From the NCBI GenBank assembly GCA_020444245.1, contig JAHLLI010000004.1, forward strand, positions 1 to 64,000: a stretch of DNA of 64,000 nucleotides, given 5' to 3'. The notes under the pieces were generated by a model, which did no database searches, had not been told where the DNA came from, and saw nothing but the letters and a program-made list of their open reading frames with translations. A program made the translations under genes and the position numbers. Below are positions 44,201 to 51,339 of the stretch, piece by piece (position 1 is the first letter of the stretch; every line of letters starts with the position of its first letter). Source of the stretch: Actinomycetales bacterium. GTDB taxonomy: Bacteria > Actinomycetota > Actinomycetes > Actinomycetales > Cellulomonadaceae.

Positions 44201-45327
44201 ACGGACTCAGCACCACCGACATCATCGGCTACGCGATCCTGGCGATCCTTGTCATCGTCGTGATCGTCATCCTGGTCCGCGCGGTGCGGATCGTGCCGCA
44301 GGCGAAGGCGTTCATCGTCGAGCGACTGGGTCGGTACTCGCGCACCCTGGACGCCGGTCTGCACCTGCTGGTCCCGTTCATCGACCGGGTGCGCGCCGGG
44401 GTGGACCTGCGCGAGCAGGTTGTCTCGTTCCCGCCGCAGCCGGTGATCACCTCCGACAACCTCGTGGTGAGCATCGACACGGTCATCTACTACCAGGTCA
44501 CCGAGCCGCGCTCGGCGGTCTACGAGATCGCCAACTACATCCAGGGCATCGAGCAGCTGACCGTGACGACGCTGCGTAACGTCGTCGGCTCGATGGACCT
44601 CGAGCAGACCCTGACCAGCCGGGACCAGATCAACGGCCAGCTGCGCGGCGTGCTGGACGAGGCCACCGGTCGCTGGGGCGTGCGCGTCAACCGCGTGGAG
44701 CTCAAGTCGATCGACCCGCCGGCCTCGATCCAGGGCTCGATGGAGCAGCAGATGCGTGCCGAGCGTGACCGCCGCGCCGCGATCCTGACCGCTGAGGGCG
44801 TCAAGCAGTCGGCGATCCTCACCGCCGAGGGTGAGAAGCAGTCGGCGATCCTGCGGGCGGAGGGCAGCGCGCAGGCCGCAGTCCTGAACGCCGAGGGCGA
44901 GTCGCGCGCGATCCTCCAGGTGTTCGACGCCATCCACCGCGGCGACGCCGATCCGAAGCTGCTGGCCTACCAGTATCTGCAGGTGCTCCCGGAGATCGCC
45001 CGGACGCAGTCCAACAAGGTGTGGTTCGTGCCGACCGAGTTCACCGCGGCGCTGGGGGCCATCTCCCGCGGCTTCGGCGGCGGGCCGGCGCCGGAGGACA
45101 CCGACGCGTTCGCACCCGCCCGCCCGGCGGGGACGTCCCCGCTGACGCCCGACGACCTCGGCCCGAGTGCGTTGGGTGATGCCGCGGATGCGCTGTCCAA
45201 GGCACGCGCGGAGTCCGCCGCGGCGACCGAGGACGCGACCCGGTCCGGCACCCTGTCCGGGCGCCGGTTCGACCCCGAGGCCGAGGTCGGCCAGCACGCG
45301 GACGAGCCTCCCGGCCCTCAGGACTGA
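44197..45327 (+). CDS. SPFH/Band 7 (stomatin-like) membrane protein
   Basis: The 376-residue protein has an N-terminal membrane helix (about 8-30), an SPFH domain (about 35-190, with VIVERLGRYSRTL-like FIVERLGRYSRTL and VDLREQVVSFPPQPV), then four tandem 11-residue repeats at 195-238 and an acidic disordered tail. Such proteins oligomerise at the membrane and scaffold proteases or lipid domains. It is paired with NfeD. GTG 44197 overlaps the nfeD stop. Confidence 0.92.
   Translation: MNGLSTTDIIGYAILAILVIVVIVILVRAVRIVPQAKAFIVERLGRYSRTLDAGLHLLVPFIDRVRAGVDLREQVVSFPPQPVITSDNLVVSIDTVIYYQVTEPRSAVYEIANYIQGIEQLTVTTLRNVVGSMDLEQTLTSRDQINGQLRGVLDEATGRWGVRVNRVELKSIDPPASIQGSMEQQMRAERDRRAAILTAEGVKQSAILTAEGEKQSAILRAEGSAQAAVLNAEGESRAILQVFDAIHRGDADPKLLAYQYLQVLPEIARTQSNKVWFVPTEFTAALGAISRGFGGGPAPEDTDAFAPARPAGTSPLTPDDLGPSALGDAADALSKARAESAAATEDATRSGTLSGRRFDPEAEVGQHADEPPGPQD
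44779..44910 (+). repeat. four tandem 33-bp coding repeats (hendecads)
   Basis: Residues 195-238 of the SPFH protein read as four 11-residue units: AILTAEGVKQS, AILTAEGEKQS, AILRAEGSAQA and AVLNAEGESRA. At DNA level units one and two differ at few positions. An 11-residue period favours a right-handed coiled coil. Confidence 0.85.
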
Positions 45328-45383
45328 GCGGGACGGGCCGGAGCGGTCCGGCGGGTCTTCCCGATCTGCCCCCACGCACGGTC

Positions 45384-45389
45384 GATACT
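45384..45389 (+). promoter_or_regulatory. -10 hexamer GATACT, leaderless
   Basis: GATACT, seven bases, then GTG 45397 of the GIY-YIG gene. Confidence 0.5.
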
Positions 45390-45396
45390 CGGCGCC

Positions 45397-46317
45397 GTGC
45401 CCGATCGTCCGGCTGCCGTCGGCGTGCTGCCCAGCGGGCCCGGCGTGTACCGGTTCCTCGACGCTCGGTCGCGGGTGATGTACGTGGGCCGGGCGACCGA
45501 CCTCCGTCACCGCGTCGCGTCCTACTGGGGTGACCTGTCCGACCGCCGGCACCTGCGTCGGATGGTGCCCCAGGTCGCCGAGGTGCAGGCGGTGCCGTGC
45601 GCCTCGGTGCACGAGGCGGCATGGCTCGAACGCAACCTGCTCGAGCGCTCGAGGCCGCGGTGGAATCGCGTGCGTGGCGGCCTCGAGGTCCCCACGTACC
45701 TCCACCTCGTGCAGCGTGGCGGCGGCCTGGCCTTGGTGGCCGCGCACGATCGTCGCGAGAGCGCCGGCGTGCGGTCGTTCGGCCCGTACCTCGGGGGCAC
45801 GCAGGGTCGGCTGGCCGCCTCGGGTCTGGACCGCGCCCTGGCGCTGTCCTACGCCGGGCGGCGCAGCGGCGGTTTCGACCGGGACATGGCCCGGCTGCTC
45901 GGGGTGGTGGACGGCGACCTGGACGAGCGCGTCGCGCTGGCGGTGCGCGTGCTCGAGCGCGAGCCGGGGGCGCTCACGTCGGTGCGTGCGGAGCTGGTGC
46001 GGCGCCGCGACGCGGCGAGCGCCTCGTTGGCGTTCGAGCTGGCGGCGCGGGTCGCCGCCGAGCTCGAGGCGCTGGAGTGGCTCACGGCGGAGCAGCGGGT
46101 GACCGTCGACGGCGCGGGTGACACGCGGGTGCGCGGCTGGGCCGACGGGGTCCTCGTGACATTCGACGTGACCGACGGGCGGGTGTCCCGATGGGTGCAG
46201 CGGCCGGCGACCGACGCGGACGCCGGCGCCGTCGAGGCGACCCCCGAGTGCTGGCGACCCTTCGCCCGGGAGGCGGCGGAGCTCGCCGCCCGGCTGTCGA
46301 GAGCCGAGCGGCCGTGA
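45397..46317 (+). CDS. UvrC-like GIY-YIG nuclease lacking the RNase H half
   Basis: The 306-residue protein has an N-terminal GIY-YIG nuclease (GVYRF ... VMYVGRATDLRHRVASYW, residues about 16-45, glutamate in AAWLERNLLERSRPRWN) and a UVR-like helical hairpin (about 205-230: ASASLAFELAARVAAELEAL). The C-terminal endonuclease V-like domain and helix-hairpin-helix of full UvrC are absent, so the 5' cut cannot be made. This resembles Cho-type proteins, which make the 3' incision in nucleotide excision repair. A true uvrC is not in the window. GTG 45397 follows GATACT. Confidence 0.85.
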   Translation: MPDRPAAVGVLPSGPGVYRFLDARSRVMYVGRATDLRHRVASYWGDLSDRRHLRRMVPQVAEVQAVPCASVHEAAWLERNLLERSRPRWNRVRGGLEVPTYLHLVQRGGGLALVAAHDRRESAGVRSFGPYLGGTQGRLAASGLDRALALSYAGRRSGGFDRDMARLLGVVDGDLDERVALAVRVLEREPGALTSVRAELVRRRDAASASLAFELAARVAAELEALEWLTAEQRVTVDGAGDTRVRGWADGVLVTFDVTDGRVSRWVQRPATDADAGAVEATPECWRPFAREAAELAARLSRAERP

Positions 46318-46321
46318 GCTC

Positions 46322-47287
46322 TCAGCGCACCGGCTCCGGATCGCGGTCGGCGGCGACGTCCAGCGGTGCGTGCGCGGCGCCGGACACGTCGCTCCTGAGG
46401 TCGCCCGCGAGGCGGCGCGTCGTGCGTCGTCGCCACCAGGCGGCCACGGCCGGCTGACCCGCGAGCACGCCGCCGAGCACCATCGCCATGCCGATGGCCT
46501 GCGACCACCCGAACGCCTCCCCGGCGACGGCCACCCCGAGCACCGTCCCGACGACCGGGTTCAGCAGGCCGATGAGGGCGGTCGCGCCGGCGGGCATCCG
46601 GGTCAGGCCCCGGAACCACACGACGTAGGCGACGACGGTCCCGACCACGGCGAGCCACAGGAGGCCCGCCACCGCGCCGGCGTCCAGGGCCGGGGGAGCG
46701 CCCTCGACGGCCGCGGCCACCGGGACCAGGACCAGCCCCCCGGCGACGAGCTGCCAGGACACCAGGGTCACCATGTCGACCGGCGGCTTCCACCGCTTGA
46801 CCAGGACGAACCCCAGGCCGGAGACCGCGACCGAGCCCGCCGCGGCCGCGACGCCGACGAGGTCGACGGCGGCGCCGGCGCGCAGCACCAGGAGCGCGAC
46901 GCCGAGCAGCCCGACCACGGCTCCGACGACCCTCGAGCGGCCCGGTCGCTCGTGGAGCAGCCAGAGTGCGAAGGCGATGACCACGAGCGGTGAGCCGGCC
47001 TGCATCGTCGCGGCGAGCCCACCGGGCAGGTGGTACGCGGCGAGGAACAGCAGGGGGAAGAAGGCGCCGATGTTCACCACGCCGAGCACGGCGGCGCGCC
47101 ACCACCACGAGCCCTGCGGCAGCCGGCGGCGCACGGCGAGGAGCACGAGGCCGGCGGGCAGCGCGCGGACCGCGGCGGCGAACAGCGGACGGTCGGGCGG
47201 GAGCAGCTGCTCGGTGACGATGTACGTGGTGCCCCACGCCAGCGGCGCGACGGCGGTGAGGGCCACGGTGCGGATCGAGGTGTCCAT
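46322..47287 (-). CDS. EamA-family (DMT) exporter
   Basis: The 321-residue membrane protein has ten helices in two five-helix EamA repeats (start WGTTYIVTEQLLPPDRPLF, second repeat LVSWQLVAGG) and an Arg/Asp-rich cytosolic tail. DMT transporters export amino acids, metabolites or drugs. It is divergent from a MarR regulator over a shared palindrome and so is a likely target of it. ATG 47287 leaves a 39-base gap to marR. Confidence 0.9.
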   Translation of the reverse strand: MDTSIRTVALTAVAPLAWGTTYIVTEQLLPPDRPLFAAAVRALPAGLVLLAVRRRLPQGSWWWRAAVLGVVNIGAFFPLLFLAAYHLPGGLAATMQAGSPLVVIAFALWLLHERPGRSRVVGAVVGLLGVALLVLRAGAAVDLVGVAAAAGSVAVSGLGFVLVKRWKPPVDMVTLVSWQLVAGGLVLVPVAAAVEGAPPALDAGAVAGLLWLAVVGTVVAYVVWFRGLTRMPAGATALIGLLNPVVGTVLGVAVAGEAFGWSQAIGMAMVLGGVLAGQPAVAAWWRRRTTRRLAGDLRSDVSGAAHAPLDVAADRDPEPVR

Positions 47288-47297
47288 GCCCGGGTCA

Positions 47298-47324
47298 ATA
47301 TCTTCCGAGGAAGATATATTCCTC
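47298..47324. promoter_or_regulatory. palindromic operator between eamA and marR
   Basis: ATATCTTCC-GA-GGAAGATAT (47298-47317) is a perfect 9+9 palindrome. A second overlapping one, GAGGAA-N6-TTCCTC, spans 47307-47324. Together they fill most of the 39-base divergent gap and cover the -10 elements of both genes, so MarR binding should repress both. Confidence 0.8.
47315..47320 (+). promoter_or_regulatory. -10 hexamer TATATT, leaderless marR
   Basis: TATATT, then CCTCGT, then ATG 47327. It is the closest match to the -10 consensus seen in the window and lies inside the operator. Confidence 0.7.
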
Positions 47325-47326
47325 GT

Positions 47327-47869
47327 ATGGACGACGAGCGCGCTGCACACGGTTCGGCCACGCCGGACGGCCTCGACCACGTCGGTCGGATCCTCGCCCA
47401 GTGGCACCGCGAGCGTCCGGACCTGGACGTCTCGCCGATGGGGGTGATCGGTCGGCTGCACCGTCTCGCGCGGGTCCTGGACGCCGAGCTCGCGCCGGTG
47501 TTCGCGGCCGAGGGCCTCCGCGACGGCGACTTCGACGTGCTCGCAGCGCTGCGCCGGTCCGGCGCGCCCTACGAGCTGTCGCCGGGCGAGCTCGTGCGGA
47601 CCACCATGGTCACCTCCGGGGCGACGAGCAAGCGGCTGGACCGCCTCGAGGCGGCCGGGCTGGTGGCGCGCCGGCCGGACCCCGACGACGCGCGAGGGCG
47701 ACGCGTGAGGCTCACCGATGGCGGCGTGGCGACGGTGGACCGCCTGGTCGCGGCGCACGTCGGCAACGAGCACCGGCTGCTGGCCGGGCTCGACGCCGAC
47801 GACCGCGCCGCGCTGGCGGTGCTGCTCGAGCGGTGGGGGCGCGCGCTCGGCGACCCGCCGGTCACCTGA
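47327..47869 (+). CDS. MarR family transcriptional regulator
   Basis: The 180-residue protein has the MarR winged helix (about 65-135): LSPGELVRTTMVTSGATSKRLDRLE is the recognition region and RRPDPDDARGRRVRLTDGG the wing. Such dimeric regulators release DNA on binding small ligands. Its gene is divergent from an EamA exporter and probably controls it and itself through the palindromes in the gap. ATG 47327 has a -10 hexamer six bases before it. Confidence 0.92.
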   Translation: MDDERAAHGSATPDGLDHVGRILAQWHRERPDLDVSPMGVIGRLHRLARVLDAELAPVFAAEGLRDGDFDVLAALRRSGAPYELSPGELVRTTMVTSGATSKRLDRLEAAGLVARRPDPDDARGRRVRLTDGGVATVDRLVAAHVGNEHRLLAGLDADDRAALAVLLERWGRALGDPPVT

Positions 47870-47884
47870 GCGCGCGCCGCCGGG

Positions 47885-48736
47885 TCACTCGGGGATCCAG
47901 TCGAACACGTCGGGGTTGGGGCCGGTGCGGCCGTCCTCGCCGCGGTCCAGCCCGGCGATGGTCGCGAGGTCGTCGTCGGACAGCCGGACGTCGACCGCGC
48001 CGAGGTTCTCGCGCATCCGCTCCGGGTGCGTGGTCTTGGGGAACACGATGTCGCCACGCTGGAGGTGCCAGGCGAGGACCACCTGCGACGGCGTCGCGCC
48101 GACCCGCTCGGCGATCGCGGTGACCACGGGGTCCGCGAGCACCTGGCCCTTGGCGATCGGCGACCAGGCCTCGACCACGGCGCCGTGCCGGTGGGTCGCG
48201 GCCCTGGCGGCCTCGTTGGTGAGGTACGGGTGGACCTCGATCTGGTTGACCGACGGTGCCACGCCGGTCTCCGCCACGATCCGGTCCAGGTGGCCCGGCT
48301 GGAAGTTGGAGACCCCGATGGTGCGGGCCCGGCCGTCGGCGAGGAACTCGGTGAGCACCCGCCAGGTCGACACGTAGTCGCCGTCGTACCGGGTCGGCAG
48401 CGGCCAGTGGATGAGGAACAGGTCGACGTAGTCCGTGCCGAGCTCGGCGAGGGTGGTGTCGAACGCGCGCCGGGCGTCGTCGGGCCGGTGGAACCCGTTG
48501 TTGAGCTTGCTGGTCACCCAGACCTGGTCGCGCGGCAGGCCGCTGGCGACCAGGCCCTCGCCGACGCCGCGCTCGTTGCGGTACATCTCGGCGGTGTCGA
48601 TGTGCCGGTAGCCGGCCTCGAGGGCCTCGGCGACCACGGCGGCGGTGTCGGCGGGCGGGACCTGGAACACGCCGAACCCGAGCTGGGGGATGGCGGCGGA
48701 GTCGGACAGCTGGATGGTCGGGACTGGTGTGGTCAT
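47885..48736 (-). CDS. aldo/keto reductase
   Basis: The 283-residue NADPH-dependent oxidoreductase has the AKR5-type features: GFGVFQV, YRHIDTAEMYRNE (Asp and Tyr of the catalytic tetrad), WVTSKLNN (Lys) and LFLIHWPLP (His), then IGVSNFQPGHL. Related enzymes reduce 2,5-diketo-D-gluconate or small aldehydes and ketones. ATG 48736 begins MTTPVPTIQL. It converges with marR (15-base gap) and is divergent from tetR. Confidence 0.92.
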   Translation of the reverse strand: MTTPVPTIQLSDSAAIPQLGFGVFQVPPADTAAVVAEALEAGYRHIDTAEMYRNERGVGEGLVASGLPRDQVWVTSKLNNGFHRPDDARRAFDTTLAELGTDYVDLFLIHWPLPTRYDGDYVSTWRVLTEFLADGRARTIGVSNFQPGHLDRIVAETGVAPSVNQIEVHPYLTNEAARAATHRHGAVVEAWSPIAKGQVLADPVVTAIAERVGATPSQVVLAWHLQRGDIVFPKTTHPERMRENLGAVDVRLSDDDLATIAGLDRGEDGRTGPNPDVFDWIPE

Positions 48737-48819
48737 GGGTCCAGCCAACCCCGATCGGATCGATTCGTCTCGCGGAACGGCCCGCGAGTTCGCTCGAAGA
48801 GAACCTCGCCCAGCCAAAT

Positions 48820-48835
48820 GAGTGAGCACTCACTC
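48820..48835. promoter_or_regulatory. TetR operator, 7+7 palindrome
   Basis: GAGTGAG-CA-CTCACTC is a perfect inverted repeat with a two-base centre. It lies eight bases upstream of the -10 hexamer of tetR, over the -35 region, a classical autoregulatory position. Confidence 0.8.
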
Positions 48836-48843
48836 CGTTGTGC

Positions 48844-48849
48844 TACCGT
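48844..48849 (+). promoter_or_regulatory. -10 hexamer TACCGT, leaderless tetR operon
   Basis: TACCGT, seven bases, then GTG 48857. The palindromic operator lies just upstream. Confidence 0.65.
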
Positions 48850-48856
48850 CGTCGCC

Positions 48857-49615
48857 GTGCCAGCCAGCCGGACCGAGACCGAATCCCGCGCGGGGGCCGA
48901 GCAGGACGCCGGTGCCCGCACCCGGCTCAGCCCCGAGGACCGTCGCGCGGCCGTCCTGGACGCGACGATTCCGCTGCTCATCCAGCACGGCCTGGGCGTG
49001 ACCACCCGCCAGATCGCCGAAGCGGCCGGCGTCGCCGAAGGGACCCTCTTCAGGGTGTTCGACGACAAGCGAGCGCTCATGGTCGCCGCGGTCGCCCGCG
49101 CCCTGGACCCGCTGCCCGTGGTGGCGGCGATCCGCGGCGTGGTCACGGATCGCGACCTCGAGACGGTGCTCGGGGACGTCGTGGACGTGATCCGGGCGCG
49201 GAGCGAGACCCTCCGCGGTGTCATGGCGGTGGCGCACGAGATGCGCCGCGCGTCCGGCGAACGGGCCCCTGACGGGCTGCCGCGCGCGGTGTTCGACACC
49301 GACGACCCGGCGACCCGTGCCGACGTCGACCGTCCGGGCAGTCTGGCGCACGCAGCGCACCAGCTGCGCGGCAAGGCCGGCCGTGCGCCGGAGACCATCA
49401 TCGCCGCCGTCGCCGACGTGCTCGCCGGCCACACCGCGGAAATGCGTCGTGATCCCGCTGTGTGTGCGCGCATCCTGTTCTCGATCGTGACCTCGTCGTT
49501 CCACGACCCGTTCGGACCGGCGGACCAGCTGACCACGCGCGAGATCGTCGAGGTGTTCCTCGACGGCATGCGCGCACGCCCGACCCCGTCCCACACCCCG
49601 GAGACCCCATGCTGA
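48857..49615 (+). CDS. TetR family regulator of the downstream ABC exporter
   Basis: The 252-residue protein has an N-terminal TetR helix-turn-helix (about 30-75: AVLDATIPLLIQHGLGVTTRQ and IAEAAGVAEGTLFRVFDDK) and a divergent ligand-binding domain. It overlaps the first exporter gene by seven bases and so is its probable repressor. Induction by an exported drug-like compound is the usual logic for this arrangement. GTG 48857 is preceded by a leaderless-type promoter and a strong operator. Confidence 0.92.
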   Translation: MPASRTETESRAGAEQDAGARTRLSPEDRRAAVLDATIPLLIQHGLGVTTRQIAEAAGVAEGTLFRVFDDKRALMVAAVARALDPLPVVAAIRGVVTDRDLETVLGDVVDVIRARSETLRGVMAVAHEMRRASGERAPDGLPRAVFDTDDPATRADVDRPGSLAHAAHQLRGKAGRAPETIIAAVADVLAGHTAEMRRDPAVCARILFSIVTSSFHDPFGPADQLTTREIVEVFLDGMRARPTPSHTPETPC

Positions 49616-51339
49616 TGCGTCTGCTGCGCACCTACCTGCGCCCGTACGCCGGTCCCTTGGCGCTCGTGCTGGTGCTCCAGCTCGGCCAGGCGATCGCCAA
49701 CCTGTTCCTGCCCAGCCTCAACGCCGACATCATCGACAACGGCGTGCTGACCGGCGACACCGGCTACATCATGCGGACCGGCGGCGTGATGCTCGCCGTC
49801 ACGCTGGCACAGGTGATCGCGACCATGGTCGCGGTGTACTTCGGCGCGAAGGTGGCCATGTCCCTGGGCCGCGACGTGCGCTCCGCGATCTTCCGACGGG
49901 TCCAGGTGTTCTCCGCACGCGAGGTGGGCACGTTCGGCGCCCCGTCGCTGATCACCAGGACCACGAACGACGTGCAGCAGGTCCAGATGGTCGTCATGCT
50001 CTCGCTGACGCTGCTGGTCGCCGCTCCGGTGATGGCCGTCGGCGGCGTGATCATGGCGCTGCGCGAGGACGTCCAGCTCTCGGGTCTGCTGCTCGTGGTG
50101 ATCCCCGTGCTGCTGGTGTTCATCGGCTTCGTCGTGTCGCGGATGCGGCCGCTGTTCCGGTCCCTGCAGGTCAAGATCGACGGGATCAACCGGATCATGC
50201 GCGAGCAGATCACCGGCATCCGCGTGATCCGCGCCTTCGTGCGCGACACCCACGAGCGCGAGCGCTTCGGCGACGCCAACGCGGACCTGCGCACGGTGGG
50301 CATCCAGGTCGGCCGCCTCATGGCTCTGCTGTTCCCGTTCGTGCTGCTGGTGATGAACCTGACGAGCATCGGGGTGCTGTGGTTCGGCGGCATGCGGATC
50401 GACACCGGCGGGATGCAGGTCGGGGCGCTGACGGCGTTCCTGTCCTACATCATGCAGATCCTCATGGCCGTGATGATGTCGACGATGATCTTCATGATCG
50501 TGCCGCGGGCCGAGGTCAGCGCCGAGCGGATCACCGCGGTGCTCGACACCGAGACCACCGTGGTGCCGCCGGCCGTGCCGGTCACCGAGCTCCAGGGCCG
50601 TGGGCACCTCGAGCTCAAGGGCGTGAGCTTCGGCTACCCGGGAGCCGACGAGGACGTGCTGCACGACATCAGCCTGGCCGCGGAGCCGGGGAAGACCACG
50701 GCGATCATCGGCTCGACCGGTGCCGGGAAGACGACGCTGCTCAACCTGGTGCCGCGGCTGTTCGACGTGACCGACGGCCAGGTGCTGGTCGACGGCGTCG
50801 ACGTGCGCGACCTGGAGCTGGACACGCTGTGGTCCCGGATCGGTCTGGTGCCCCAGAAGCCGTTCCTGTTCAGCGGGACCGTGGCCTCGAACCTGCGCTA
50901 CGGCGACGAGGACGCCACCGACGAGGAGCTGTGGCACGCGCTGGAGATCGCCCAGGCGGCCCGGTTCGTCCGGGAGATGGGCGGCCTCGAGGCCCCGATC
51001 GCCCAGGGCGGCACCAACGTGTCCGGCGGCCAGCGCCAGCGTCTGGCCATCGCGCGGGCCCTGGTGCGCAAGCCGGAGATCTACCTGTTCGACGACTCGT
51101 TCTCGGCGCTGGACTTCGCGACCGACGCGGCGCTGCGCCGCGCCCTGGTCCCGGTGACGCGTGAGGCGACGGTGCTGGTCGTCGCACAACGTGTCAGCAC
51201 CATCCGGCACGCGGATCGGATCGTGGTGCTCGAGGACGGCCGCGTGGTCGGCTCGGGCACCCATGAGGAGCTGATGGCGGACAACGAGACGTACCGAGAG
51301 ATCGTCCTGTCCCAGGTGACCGAGAGCGAGGCGGCATGA
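49609..51339 (+). CDS. heterodimeric ABC exporter, subunit with degenerate ATP site
   Basis: The 576-residue protein has six membrane helices (about 15-310) and an ATPase domain with Walker A GSTGAGKT (368-375) and signature NVSGGQRQR (from 470). Walker B reads YLFDDSFSALD, with Asp496 where the catalytic Glu is expected, the hallmark of the non-canonical site in heterodimeric exporters such as BmrC or LmrC. It pairs with the following gene (ATGA overlap). ATG 49609 has GGAG five bases upstream; ATG 49615 is the alternative. Confidence 0.92.
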   Translation: MLMRLLRTYLRPYAGPLALVLVLQLGQAIANLFLPSLNADIIDNGVLTGDTGYIMRTGGVMLAVTLAQVIATMVAVYFGAKVAMSLGRDVRSAIFRRVQVFSAREVGTFGAPSLITRTTNDVQQVQMVVMLSLTLLVAAPVMAVGGVIMALREDVQLSGLLLVVIPVLLVFIGFVVSRMRPLFRSLQVKIDGINRIMREQITGIRVIRAFVRDTHERERFGDANADLRTVGIQVGRLMALLFPFVLLVMNLTSIGVLWFGGMRIDTGGMQVGALTAFLSYIMQILMAVMMSTMIFMIVPRAEVSAERITAVLDTETTVVPPAVPVTELQGRGHLELKGVSFGYPGADEDVLHDISLAAEPGKTTAIIGSTGAGKTTLLNLVPRLFDVTDGQVLVDGVDVRDLELDTLWSRIGLVPQKPFLFSGTVASNLRYGDEDATDEELWHALEIAQAARFVREMGGLEAPIAQGGTNVSGGQRQRLAIARALVRKPEIYLFDDSFSALDFATDAALRRALVPVTREATVLVVAQRVSTIRHADRIVVLEDGRVVGSGTHEELMADNETYREIVLSQVTESEAA

